This document shows positions 11,899-23,659 of a stretch of 64,000 bases of DNA, piece after piece. Origin of the DNA: Sipunculus nudus (Eukaryota; Annelida; Sipuncula; Golfingiida; Sipunculidae); NCBI GenBank assembly GCA_026874595.1, contig CM049307.1, forward strand, positions 73,446,643 through 73,510,642. The letters run 5' to 3'. Each line of letters starts with the position of its first letter. The stretch's first letter is position 1. The notes under the pieces are model-generated. The model was given only the letters and a program-made list of their open reading frames with translations, did not search any database and was not told the DNA's origin. The position numbers were made by a program, and so were the translations under genes.

Positions 11899-12428
11899 AA
11901 CAAGGAGGCATTAATTTTGAACAGGGTTTCAAGATTCAACAAACAGTGACTGTGCTGGCAATTCAGCGGCTACTAAGGTGTTGTTTTCCATAACTTTTGA
12001 TACTCTTCAGTTATACACACTCCATTCAATTATCACTCTGTCATGTTGCAAAGACTTGTCACATGTTAAAGATTTCTCGTCTCATGGAGCGAACGGTAAA
12101 CAATACTTTTAATTACCAAATTAATCTTTCTGCATAAGTTCTGCATAAGTTGATATTTTTTTCCGGAACTAGAAGGAATCACATTTCACAATGCCTGTTT
12201 TATACCAAGGAATATAATTTATCAATATATGTTTAAAATCAGTGTCAGAAAATTCATTGTTTGCTCTGGATGTCATGCTGCACATTAATGCTATATACGA
12301 TGTAAATAATACACCTGGTATAACATTCCAAAGGAAAAGGAAATATTATTATTAAGATAAATAACATTCTTAATGTAATTACATGATAGCATGCCTAAAA
12401 AGACACTTGTCAAGTTGTACATAAAACC

Positions 12429-13321
12429 TAGTGGTGGGCCGATCATCGAGTTTTTTCGAAAGTCAGTCGGTTTGCTGCGACTTTCAAGCGCTCGATTACG
12501 AAAGGCAACTATCGATTACATCATACTCATGAGTGTTTTTACCAAAATGTCTTCAAGTTATAGGCAAAAATTACAAAAAAAACAACATTCCGCGCTTCAT
12601 ATAATGAGGCTGTGTTCCCAATTAACCTCCGTATATAAATGAGTATGACACGGTAGATGAGAGAACGGAGGACTTATTAAACCTCTGTGAACTGGCAGGG
12701 AGCTGCAGAATTAGCGGACAGTTTTCCAACGAGATGTTCATTGCAAAATATGGGCGGTATGGCGTAAAAAATGCTCCATAATGCTCCAGGTCTATGCCAA
12801 TTTTGCAAGATTCTCTTAGAAATAATCTCCTCAACTGAAGTCAGGTGCCGCTGCCGCATGAGTAATTATATTTTTAGCTTTCAATTACTTATTTGTTAAT
12901 TTTTACAAAAAATTATATGGGCCTGTAATTTTTCTGGCAGGCCTGTGAAACCAGTATGCATGTCGGCAGTCATCATAATTGTTATAAAATGAAAGTCCTG
13001 GTGGTGAAGTTAAAATGATACGTGGAAGTATTCATGAGGGCCAGCAAGTAGATGTCCTGGACTGTGATTTAATTCTTGATTATTGTAATAAATTAAAATG
13101 AAACTTTGAATAGCACATATTAGTGATAAAAGGAAAATATAAAAAAGGCAAAAACTTCTTTTCGTCAGGTAGAATCCCTAAGACATGCGGGCAGGGTTAA
13201 AAGAGTTTCCCAGATAATTGCACATTTCTTTATATTTGTCTGAACCGATTAATAATCGATCATCGATCGGTTTGCCCAAACCGATGATCGATTATGAAAA
13301 ATAAACCGACTCCCACCACTA
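12429..13321. mobile_element. hAT-type non-autonomous element with 8-bp target duplication
   Basis: 893 bases bounded by TAGTGGTGGG and CCCACCACTA, flanked by an exact 8-base repeat ATAAAACC (12421-12428 and 13322-13329). Subterminal CCGAT/ATCGAT(C)GG motifs recur in both orientations (for example near 12439 and 13247-13300). Interior frames are short and no transposase is recognised. Confidence 0.8.
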
Positions 13322-13639
13322 ATAAAACCTGTAGTGAAATAAATGTGTGAAAAATAATTTCAACTAGGCCTAGATACTTCTAATTAACAAAATTTGTTCA
13401 ATATTATATTAAATTCATAATAAAGATGGCTTTATTTATCGGTACAGTAGTTTTAAATATGGGATCTTGGGAAGAACTCTTTTTTAACAATTATTTTCAT
13501 GATGGCTGCGTCTAAAACCATATCTCATATAAAAACCATATACCTGTCGTCACTTTATCGTAATTTACCCATTATTGACCCAAATTATCCAGTTATTTGT
13601 ATAATGTAACAATTAAGAAACTATGAAATCTGATAAAAA

Positions 13640-14290
13640 AAAGTGGCCCAATAATAATATAATAATAATAAAACTTTTGTTTAAACATTGTAGATAGGTG
13701 CAATGGCGTAAAAAAAAAACAAATATCTCCACCTATGGATAAAGGAAGATAATTATCAACTATGCAGGAACCGGTGTACCTGATACCAGGAGTGATTTTC
13801 CTAACCTGTGGTGTTTTGCAACTGACCCATAACAATCATTATGTATACACAGCCATGTGTCCTTGACGATTTACAAGTGCATTGTTAAGAGTATAGATGG
13901 GCGGTGTTAATAAGGCATGTATACAGATTTTTTTTCTGCGGGTAAAGCGGTGTTTGCCATTAACATACTCGCGTGGTGTGTGAGGATGTACACGTGTGTG
14001 TGCGTTTGTGTTTATGTGTAATTCCGTACAAAACTGACAAACAGACGTAAAGTCACGATGCACATCTGTTCAACCCAACAGGGCCTGTTGTCTTGCATAC
14101 ATTTTACTGTTCTGTCACATATATCAAATATTAGTGGTTCTCAAATCAGTTCAATGTTTACATGTAAAACACATGTAAGCTCATGCAAGGGTTAACAGTC
14201 GTTTCGTTATCATTTTTAAGAAGTTCAATTGGTCCAAGGGCTATTTATATAGTGTCTTAGTAAAAGACGTGGTTATATATAGGCCCACTT
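13640..14290. repeat. Interspersed repeat Z, copy 1
   Basis: Diverged but collinear with 32860-33425: shared blocks include GATAATTATCAAC, TTTTTTCTGC, ACACATC(T/C)GTT, CCAACAGGG, GTTTACATGTAA and AAAAGACGTGGTTATATA. Class unknown. Confidence 0.6.
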
Positions 14291-14306
14291 GGAAAGTCAT
14301 TTTATA

Positions 14307-14379
14307 CAGTGGCGTCAATTATCTTCCAAGGTGGTGGTAGTGGTGGTGGTGGTGGGGGGGGGGTGACTCGCATACACAC

Positions 14380-14428
<49 letters not shown>

Positions 14429-14742
14429 TTTTATCGTCTTTATGACACATTTCAAATATATTTACTTAATCACATTTCAAATATATTACAATTAAGTGTA
14501 AGGTTTTAGAAAAAATGTATAATATGTTCCAGTATAGGTTAATTCTAAACCAGATTTAGATAAAAAGGTCTAGGTTCTATTTATTATTATATTTCATTTG
14601 CAGTATATAAATACATGTATTATTCTCGGAAAAGTGTGGGGGGGGGGGGGAATGATAACATTGACCAGCCCCCCTTTGCTAAAAGGTGGGGGATATATAT
14701 ACTCTTACCTCCCCCCCCCCCCCCCCCGTATTGACGCCCCTG
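14307..14742. mobile_element. hAT-like MITE rich in homopolymers
   Basis: Ends CAGTGGCGTCAAT and ATTGACGCCCCTG are near-perfect inverses. The flanks ATTTTATA and CGTTTATA agree at 6 of 8 bases, as an aged 8-base duplication. The interior carries GGTGGT and G-runs, (AT)n at about 14383-14426, another G-run near 14640 and a long C-run before the right end. Confidence 0.6.
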
Positions 14743-15439
14743 CGTTTATATCCACGTTGTTGGAAATTCCAAAGCAATATACGTGTTCCAAAGGAATATA
14801 CATGTACGTGTATATACATATATACATATAATCCTACTTTAAAAATTCTGTTGGGTCAGGTTCATTAGCCAGTTAGTATACATTGCATAATCAGGGATTT
14901 TAAATCATCAGACAGGACATTACATCATCTGTAACATTCACCGGCTTTTTGTAGCCAGGAAAAAAAGTTCGGGAATTCCCGATACATACAAAGTTTTCCC
15001 CCGCTTGAACTTCAATCATCAACTTAGGCTCAAACAACCAGTTCGATAACGTCAGCTCGAAGGACGGCTCCGCGAAAACTCTCTCTGGCCAGGCTGGGAT
15101 GGCATAAAAAAACAAATTCACTATTCCACCTATATTACACACAGCTGTGTGTGTAGGTATTTGATGATCAAGTGAGACATTCAGTTGGACTATCTACAGG
15201 CGCCGTGTCAATTCAAAAGGTAAGCAGATATAGATCGATACTGTGTCCGAGTGTTGTGTCAATAAGAATCACCCAACACAACCATAAAAGCTATATCACT
15301 ACTATTATTTATTCGTATAAAGTGCAGATAATGCGTATATAGTATACTGTATATGTGTATGTGCGTATATATACACAAATATATGTAGTGTGTTTTTATA
15401 GATAGCTATACAGCGGTACTATATATATCACATGACAAT

Positions 15440-15636
15440 TCGTGCAAGGGTGAATAAGCCAGAGCTCTATGACCACAAATGGGTCACAACCATTTTATAA
15501 CCATGTCAAGATAAGTTCTCTTTTTTTATTAGCAAGTGCACGTTGTTTGTTTGGAGAATAGTACCTCAATCGTTTTGTTCCTTTTCTATTTGAGGAAGAA
15601 CATTTTATACATATCAAGGTATGGAGTATATACAAA

Positions 15637-15639
<3 letters not shown>
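15440..15639. repeat. Interspersed repeat W, copy 1
   Basis: Similar to 36030-36190 and part of 39660-39760 (blocks GCC(A/T)GAGCT, ATAACCAT, CCTTTTCT, TGAGGAAGAAC). Function and class unknown. Confidence 0.45.
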
Positions 15640-15686
<47 letters not shown>

Positions 15687-15704
15687 TAGATAGATAGATA
15701 GATA

Positions 15705-15738
<34 letters not shown>
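15640..15738. repeat. Compound microsatellite (AT)n-(GATA)n-(GA)n
   Basis: (TA)n at 15640-15684, about five GATA units, then about 15 GA units. Confidence 0.95.
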
Positions 15739-15740
<2 letters not shown>

Positions 15741-16552
15741 GTTTCGTACATTAATTAATAAAATAAATAACAGCATATTATAAAACAGGTGCGGGAAATT
15801 TGGAAAAGTTTTATTATCAGCTGTGCATGTCTGTGATTGTAAATTTATTCCACATTACTAAAAAGATTAACAGTGGTTACGAATAAATTTATTGCATTAG
15901 AAATGTTTATAAAATTTATAACGAACAATATGTTCTTCAGATAAAATCTAATCTATTTCTCTCAGTTGATGGCTTCTCCATGGTTATCCTTCCCTTTATC
16001 ATAACCCGAACTGGAACAAAGTATTATGAAATCAAGTGCACCTTTGTTTAACATTGTTTTATATAACTGGGACAGCAGTTATGCTGCATCATTTAATCGT
16101 GCATAACTTGGCAACGCCGCCGTAGGTAATACTTGTGACCGAGATGACCAAAGATTTTATTTTAACTTTCATGTGCATAGGAACGGGCCAGAGAACGATT
16201 CTATTTAAATGGGGGTCACAGTTGAAGAAAGTGTAACGTACGGTCTAGCACAAAGTCATATTTATACCAAGTGTAAATCATCCAGAAAATGATAACATGT
16301 AACACATTAAGATCAGTTCCAACACCTAGTACAAAGTGCACTAGTTAGGCCTATATATATACATTATGTACAAAAATACATAGCAGTAAACGGCTTCACA
16401 TAGCTTATTTTTGCCCATACTTTTGGCTTATATGATGCCTGGTTAGTCTCTGCAGTTTTGAACAGCTGAATCATCCAGCGGTGTAGGAAGCAGCGGACAA
16501 AGGGGGCTACCGCCTCACCAATAAAAAGTATTGGGGATTGGGGTTGCCCCCC

Positions 16553-16565
16553 CCCCCCCCCCCCA
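16553..16565. repeat. C homopolymer within a low-complexity block
   Basis: C-run near 16548-16565. The rest of 15780-16840 has no recognised feature. Confidence 0.7.
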
Positions 16566-16842
16566 AAGCCCCTGGCTTTCAATTTTTATATCTAATGAAA
16601 GGCAGAATCTTGTAGCTGAGAATTCAAACTATATATACTTTTAACTAAATAAAGTACAATTTTATCCTAGAATTTCCTAGTTTTTCATATAATTTGTTCA
16701 TAATGAATTTTTTTTTCATTATTTTATTATTTTTTTTGGTGGAGTTAACCGCCTTCATTTTTTAAAATGCTAACATCTGCAGAATTCCATTCCGGTTTCG
16801 GACTAAATGCAAAGGCAGTATCGCATGCTTCCTTTCAATTTT

Positions 16843-19444
16843 AGCTCAGCTGACTATAAGTCAACTGAGGTATAGGAATGGCGCTTTGTCCGTCGTCCGT
16901 CCGGTCGTCCGTTAGCAGGGCACAAATCGTAACTGCTGGTCCTAGAAACTTCTATGTAAACATCCAGGGAGGTCAATAAAAATCTCCTTGAAAATCGTAA
17001 ATTTGGTCACTGCGACCTATATCCTCCGAGCTATGGGGCTTATAAATAACCCCCCCCCCCCCCCCCCCACCCCCCGAATAATTAAAAATTTGATACAAAA
17101 CCTCCAATATTTTGAAAATTAATGCATGGATTGTCATGAAACTTGCCTTGAATATTGACCATAACTAGTTTTACCAGTTCCCAAAAACTGGTGGCGCCAC
17201 ATGTATTTTTTTCTTATTTACGGATATTTTTCTATGTTTTTAGCAAAGCTGACTGAAAGTCATCTGAGCTATAGCGATCACGCTTCGTCCATCCGGCCGT
17301 CCGGCCGTCCGTTAACAGGGCACAAATCGTAACCACTGGACCTGAAATCCTCAAACTTAACATCCAGGGAGGTCCATGAAAAATCTCCTTGAAAACCTGA
17401 AATTAGGTCTATGTTACCCATATCCTTGGAGCTAAGGGACTCCGAAGTACCCTCCAGAATAATGCAAAATTTGATACAAAAGCTCAAGTATCTGAATAAC
17501 TACTGCATTGATCACCATGATTCTTTGCATGAATATTGATCATGGGATGTTCCATCACTTTCTGTAGACTGGACGTGCCACCTGCTTTTTTTTCGAATTT
17601 TTACAATTTTTTTTTCTCTTTTTTTTTCAGACCTCAATGAAACTGTCATCTGTTAACAGGGCACAAATCGTAACCACTGGACCTGGAATCTTCAAACTTG
17701 ATATCCAGGGAGGTCGATGAAAAATCTCCTTGAAAAACTGAAATTAGGTCTCTGTTACCCATATCCTTGGAGCTATGGGGCTCCGAAGTATCCCCCAGAA
17801 TAATGCAAAATTTGATACAAAGCTCCAGTATCTGAATAACCAATGCATTGATCTCCATGATTCTTTGCAGGCATATTGATCATGGAGTGTTCCATCAGTT
17901 CCTGCAAACTGGTGGCGCCACCTGTATTTTTTTTTCAATTTTTTAGGCTTTCAAATGAATTGGTCATCGGTTATCATGGCACAAACTGTAACTGCTGAAC
18001 CTAGAATCTTCTTACCTCACATCCAGGGAGACTAATGAAAAATCTCCTTGGAAACCTGAAATTAGGTTTCTGTTACCGATATTCTCTGAGCTATAGGGCT
18101 CATAAATACCCCCAAGAATAATTAAAAATTTGATAAAAACAAAAGCTCCAGTATCTGAATAACTAATGCCTTGATAGCCATGATTCTTTGGATATATATT
18201 GATCATGGAGTGTTTCATCAGTTCCTGCAGACTGGTGGCACTCCCCTTATTTTTTCAAATTTTTACGCATTTTTTTTCTATTTATGAGACCTTTTAAATG
18301 AAGTGTCCCAAAAAACCTGGTGTGTTTATTGATCACAAGTGGATGCCCTATAGTAATCACCCTGTCTGTCTGTCTGTTCATCTGTCTGTCTGTCTGTCGA
18401 TCCGTCCATCCACACAAATTTGTTTCCAGATGATAACTCCAGGTTGGATTGAAATATGTATACCAAACATGACTTACACATGGCCCACCACTAAGGAAAG
18501 AACCCGTATGATTTTTTGGTCATGAGGTCAAGGTCACAAGACTCACTTATTTAAAAAGATTATGGCTACATTTAAAGCCAAGCTTTTCATCCCAAACTTT
18601 CCATCTTGCACATTTAGCTGACTTGTCAGTATAGGGAGAGCATAAATGAATTTGGGGTCAAAGGTCAAGGTCACCGGGGCCATCTGTTCACAAATTAGTT
18701 TCCAGATAAAAACTCCAGTGTAGTCTGACATATTGGTTTCAAACTTAAGTTATGTCTTGCTCACCAGTAAAGTAATAACCCTGCCGATTTTAGGGTCCAA
18801 AGGTCAAGGGTCAAGGTCACAGGACCCATTTCTTTAAAAGGAATGTGTATGCATTTTAAGCCAAACTTTTCATCACAAACCTTCCATCTTCAAAATATTA
18901 CTCACCTGCCAATAGAGGAAACTTCTTTTTGATTTGGGGTCATAAGGTCAAAGGTCAAGGTAACAGGGCCTATCCATTCACAGTCTAATTTATGGATGAT
19001 AATTCTGCTTTGGCAAGACAGATTGGCTTCAAACTTGATTTATTAATGACCCACCACTTAAGTAAGAAACGTTTTGATTTTCAGTGTCATGAGGTCGAAG
19101 GTGAAGGTCACAGGAGCCATATCTTTAAAATGATTGTGGATGCAATGTAAATCAAACTTTTCATCCGAAAGTTCCCATCTTTCACACATGGCTTACTTGC
19201 CCAAAGTGGAGGAAATCTGTGGAGTTTGAGGTTACCTGGTCAGAGGTCAAGGTCACTTGACACACATTTTGTAGAAGATTGTTACAATAATCTAAATGCT
19301 GCAAGTACAAGGATAATAAATTCTTAAATTTTTGGGTGACAAGGTCATTGGTTTAGGTCACAGGACCGTCATTCTGAAAAAAAAATCTTTAAAAATATCC
19401 TTAAAGACAAATACAGTTGAGCGTCGAGACCCCTGGGTCCCTAG
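16843..19444 (+). mobile_element. Family B composite element
   Basis: 5' end AGCTCAGCTGACT at 16843-16855, a second degenerate 5' end at 17242, and core units anchored by GCACAAATCGTAAC at about 16920, 17320, 17660 and 17980 (period about 330). From about 18300 a different core follows, with repeated GGTCAAGGTCAC words (18520-19370). The 3' end is GTTGAGCGTC, a GACCCCTGGGTC hairpin, then CTAG (19441-19444) and TT. It looks like two related elements fused or nested. Confidence 0.6.
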
Positions 19445-19446
19445 TT

Positions 19447-19712
19447 ATATCTTGCCGTTAACATGGCCCGGTGACTACTGCACCTGCGGGCTCTGGGTGG
19501 TTAATCGTCCTCATTTCTTGGTCGTACCACCGGGAAACCCCCGAAAGACACTCGTTTGTAAGAGAAACACGGCCGTTAAACACGACCTCACCATTAAGCC
19601 TGCAGAGCGCTCACCCTGGGCGGGGGCCGACCGTGAAAACCGCCTCGGCTGAGATTCGGACACACGATCTCCCGGCTTTGAGACCTGCTCTCTACTCCTG
19701 AGCCACAGAAGG
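19447..19712 (-). mobile_element. tRNA-derived SINE
   Basis: On the minus strand the element starts near 19712 with a box A-like TGGCTCAGGAGTAGAG (19705-19690) and, about 30 bases on, a box B-like GTCCGAATCTC (19661-19651), the spacing of a tRNA-type polymerase III promoter. A GC-rich body runs to about 19447, directly next to the 3' end of the family B element. This is a SINE rather than a tRNA gene because the body extends far beyond the tRNA part and box B is imperfect. Confidence 0.7.
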
Positions 19713-19726
19713 AACAATGAAAGGTT

Positions 19727-19868
19727 GCCACCCCCCCCCCCCCCCCCCCAAAAAATCCGCTTGTTCACTGACCTATGCCTACCCTGATGGTCTCAGATCT
19801 GTTATCTCCCCCCCCCCCCCCCCCCAATATTGAATTTTTTCCTATACCTCTGCCATCATATGAAGATC

Positions 19869-19902
<34 letters not shown>

Positions 19903-19920
19903 ATAGAGGGGGGGGGGGGG
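19727..19920. repeat. C-runs, (AT)n and G-run
   Basis: C-runs near 19731-19749 and 19809-19826, (AT)n about 19872-19899 and a G-run about 19908-19920. A very repetitive 200 bases. Confidence 0.9.
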
Positions 19921-20096
19921 TTGGAGTGAACGTTATTATCCAAAATGTATCGATAAATATCCAGTGTACCGCGAGGACCCGCTTTTTTTCTTGAGGCTCA
20001 TGATTCGAAAGTTAAAATATATTATTATCTCGTACATAGTTCATCAGTCACTCTTGTAGGCGTCAAACATGAATGGCATTTGCACGTAGCATTTTA

Positions 20097-20831
20097 GCCC
20101 TCAGGCTGATGGGCTATTGTCGTCACCCAAGCTGTCCGTCCGCCCGCCCGTCTGTCCGTCCATCCGTCCGTCCGGCGGCCGTTAACTTTTACCTTGTGAG
20201 AGGGATATCTCTAAAAGGATTCACTGTGGGAATTTTATTTCTTCGGCCAAGATGCATATCGACAATTCTCGGTCAAGATCGAAGTTGGGTGACCTTGAAC
20301 TATCTTTCTACGTTTTAGAGCTGATTATAAAAAAACACTTAGAAGCTATTTCTCAGGAACCATTGGGTGGATTTTCACAAAACTTACTATGATCATTAGG
20401 ACTGATGGTCGGTTCCTACTGGACAAGTTTGGGGGCGCCACCTGCAGTTTCTGATTTTAAATGAATTTTTATCAACTTTCGCCTTGAGAGCGAGATATCT
20501 CCAAAGGTATTCAACAAAGGATCTTCATTTTTTTCAGTGCTGATGCATATCATTACAAAATTTTGGTCATGTTCAAAGATGGGTGACCTTGACCTACTTT
20601 TCAAGGTCACAGAGCTTAGAATAGAATAAAATTTAGAGGCTAATTTTTTCAGGAAGCATTTGGTGGATTGTTATGAAACTTGGTAAATACCTCCTCAGTT
20701 AAAATTTATAACTGAGACATGTACAGATATACATCCATGTGGGAACAAATATTTCGTACTTTTTACTGTTACCACCTATAAACACTGTTATTTTGGCTGA
20801 GGGCTTTTGTCAGCTTCTACTGATATTCTAG
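20097..20831 (+). mobile_element. Helitron-like element, family C
   Basis: Begins AGCCCTCAGGCTGATGGGC after a T-run, then a GTCCGTCC tract. Two core units of about 250 bases follow (each with AGAG(G/C)GA(G/T)ATATCTC and TGGGTGACCTTGA). Near the 3' end GGCTGAGGGCT is the inverse of the start, followed by a weak TGTCAG/CTGATA stem and ATTCTAG then TT. Same plan as families A and B with unrelated sequence. Confidence 0.6.
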
Positions 20832-20861
20832 TTCTACTTTGCTTCCTCTTATTGCCTCCGC

Positions 20862-21560
20862 CAGGTGTTTTAGCGTCCCCCCCCCCCCTTCGCGCGTGTG
20901 CGTGTTCGTGTTTGTTAACAATTTAACTGTAATATTATGAACAGAATCTCATGAAATTTTAAGGTAATTTTATTGGAATGGGCTAATGGAGAATCAATTA
21001 GATTTTGGTGTGGATCCTGTACAAAACCCGGATTCAAGAAGGTGATCAAGGAATATTCACAAATTAAAAGTCATTTATGCACGAATGAACCTGGGTATAT
21101 TGGCCGAATACTTTAGTAAGTGAATACAAACATGGACTGGGGAGCATCTCACCACAACCCCCCCCCCCCCCCCCAACACACGCACACACATAGCTTGCCT
21201 TCCTTAGAGTGTTATTTCTAGTCTTGAGTCTTTATTCTTTGGTTCTGAACTGTCCAGAATGAGACCAGGTAAACAAGTTTTCCACATGTGTTCCTTATTA
21301 TAGCGGTCTTGTTCAGAACCCTGACATCAGTCACGAGCAGTGAGCTTTTAGAAAAACATGGTGTGACGAACAGTATGAACTCATGACAAACTTAATCTCT
21401 AAATTTACTCAATGTTACACAAGCCATACAAAACATTTACTTTCTCAAAATTGAGTGAATGGATTTTTAGAAAATATGTATAACAAAAGGTCATTGATAG
21501 CTTGTCACCGAGATCCGTAGTGACATTAATACAAGCTTTTAATCCCCTCCCCCCCCCCCC
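20862..21560. repeat. Possible element fragment and homopolymers
   Basis: ATTGCCTCCGCCAGG near 20855 resembles the 5' end of family A, but no partner end was found. C-runs lie near 20877, 21158 and 21550. Nothing else recognised. Confidence 0.3.
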
Positions 21561-21743
21561 CCTTCTGTGCTGTTTATCTCCCCATTACTACCGCTGAATA
21601 ATGTGAGCACTGAGCTATATGACCCGAAAATAAGTACATTTGAGGGAATTCTTTAGAATTAAGCTTATACATAGATATTTGTAAGCCTAAGATTGAGATT
21701 GAGGATATCACATTTACGACGAGAATGACCCAGCTCATTGACT

Positions 21744-22731
21744 GGCTCAGCTTACTTAAAATTATCTGAGCTATAGCGATAGGTTTTTGTCCGTCGTCCT
21801 TCCGTCCGGCCGTGAGCAGGGCACAAATCATATTGTGGTAAACGGCCCAGAATCTCAATATTATGCTAAGAATGATGAAATTACACAATAGTATACATGT
21901 GAGCTCACAACCCAAACTGAAACACCGTCTCCATTGACACGGGTCATTTCCTGTATCGCTTGCAAGCTACCTGCGTCCTGTAACCCGTGCGAGCCATGCT
22001 TGTATTCATGCGGTCATAATTCAACAAACTTGCCAAGGGGTTTACCAATGTGCTGGGTTAAAACGGAACTTTTCTAACTCATGTTTGGTATTATTAGAAA
22101 GTGGCCAAAAATGCTAAGGGATTGGTCTGGTATATGTTGATTGACAGTGTGCCTCTAGTCCATGAAGCGTTGTCAGAAATTACGAAAATATTTGCATCTT
22201 CATAAGGCTTTAATGCGTTCTTCAGACTCAGTGTAAAGACACTCTGGCGCCAGTAGTCTGTTCGTAATGCCAGAGGGCGATATGACGCTAAATTGATCAT
22301 GACTTGTTTTATCAGTTTATGAAGCCTGGAGGCACCACCTATATTTTAGTATTTTTTCACAATATTTGAGACCGACAAGTGACTACAATCATGTCAATTT
22401 CTTAGCTGTGGTTTCATCTAGTGTTCTGAAACCTTGCATCTTTATTGATCATGATTTTAGTATTAAAACCAGTAGCAAATATTTAATCATGACTAGCATC
22501 ATCACACTGGTGCTGAATCTTGATAATTTTGTACGTAGTGACCTCTACCAATCAGCTGTACCCCCACATTGGTAATTAGGTCACCATGACCTAATTTGGA
22601 TACATTACAGGCTTCACATGCAGTGCCCTTAGGTCAACCAGTGCCAAACACATAAATGCATCAAGTATCTCACTATAGCCAATACCAATATGGGTCAATA
22701 AGCTGAGCGTTATGACCCATGGGTCACTTGT
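21744..22731 (+). mobile_element. Family B element interrupted by repeat V
   Basis: Degenerate 5' end (GGCTCAGCTTAC, GAGCTATAGCGAT, GTCCGTCGTCC) to AGCAGGGCACAAATC at about 21828. Core sequence resumes at about 22296 (ATTGATCATGAC, GGAGGCACCACCT). The 3' end is AGCTGAGCGT, a TGACCCATGGGTCA hairpin, CTTG and TT at 22700-22731. The gap is filled by repeat V. Confidence 0.65.
21829..22295 (+). repeat. Interspersed repeat V, copy 1
   Basis: Collinear with 52029-52397: both start ATATTGTGGTAAAC(G/A)GCCCA, share GAAACACCGTCTCCAT and GACACTCTGGCGCCA, and end in GATATGACGCTA. No inverted ends seen; class unknown. Confidence 0.7.
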
Positions 22732-22740
22732 TAGTCCTTC

Positions 22741-22792
22741 CAGCCAGTTGGGGGGGGGGGGGGGGGGGCAGAGGCGGGGGGGGGGGGGGGAC
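22741..22792. repeat. Two long G-runs
   Basis: G-runs at about 22750-22768 and 22777-22790 separated by CAGAGGC. G-quadruplex-capable on the + strand. Confidence 0.9.
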
Positions 22793-22979
22793 AAATCCCA
22801 GCATGCCCCCAGCCACGTTATTGCGGTAACCTCATTTTCGGTATCCTAGGAGATATTACTTGGTGACCGACAGCTATGTAAGTGGTATGAAATCTATGTG
22901 TAGTATGGACTGTTTTCGGGTGGGGCTCGCTTTATCTATCTATGTGGTATACACGAAATGGGAATTCTCAGTATATGAA

Positions 22980-23330
22980 TAATTTATTAGATATCACGCT
23001 ACGTGCCGCATTATAACTTTCCCGTCACCATAGCATTACCAGCACTTGCATATGATAATGTCGGCAGTCGCATTGTGTAAACCCTTGGTGAAGTTACTTC
23101 CTCATTCCGACGGCATTCAATTTACAATCTTTTCTGCTAAGTGTCGAATCATTTTGAATCACGTCTTTTGAATCATATTTCTTGGGTGCCGTGAAATATA
23201 TTTGAAAGGGAGCAGGCATGCATGCAGGCATTGTTTTGTAATATCAGAGGCCACAAACCAATATTGGTTTATTCAGTTGATAGGTATGACTTCCGGATGA
23301 ACAATGGATTGAAAGAATGAATGACTTTTA
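22980..23330. repeat. Interspersed repeat X, copy 1
   Basis: Collinear with 36755-37060 (TAACTTTCCCGTCACC, AT(G)ATAA(T/C)GTCGGCAGTC, GTGTA(A/T)ACCCTTGG, AGCAGGCATGC, GGATTGAA). The second copy is followed directly by the LINE 3' end. Confidence 0.7.
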
Positions 23331-23659
23331 TTTAGAACTAGCTGATACACCCGGTAACCGGATCTATATCGGGAATACGTTGGTGTATTAAATAAGATGA
23401 AGACTGTTAGCTCATTTATTTTTATCCTGAAAGTTAAAACAAAATATAGATTTTCAGTGGGATACTGTCCCCAATAGATATGTATACGAATATTGCTATT
23501 GGTGTTAAATTTGTTCCTTTTCTTGGTCATTTCCTTATAACTATTACTTATCTGACATTTTCCCCGCATTTTTCGCACTAAATGGTCCATCTCTTCATTA
23601 TTTACTGAATATTTGAGATAGGCTGGCAAGAAGCCGCCGTTGTTAGACCCGAAAGCCAT
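23273..23659 (-). other. Unassigned 128-codon open frame
   Basis: Minus-strand frame beginning MAFGSNNGGFLPAYLKYSVN with a Lys/Arg/Glu-rich middle. It overlaps repeat X at its 3' end, and I see no splice sites or known motif. It may be chance, a repeat-encoded fragment or an unknown small protein. Confidence 0.15.

Noticed and set aside
19650-19712. A functional tRNA gene on the minus strand
   Set aside because: Box B is imperfect, no convincing cloverleaf 3' arm is seen, and the sequence runs on into a long conserved-looking SINE body.
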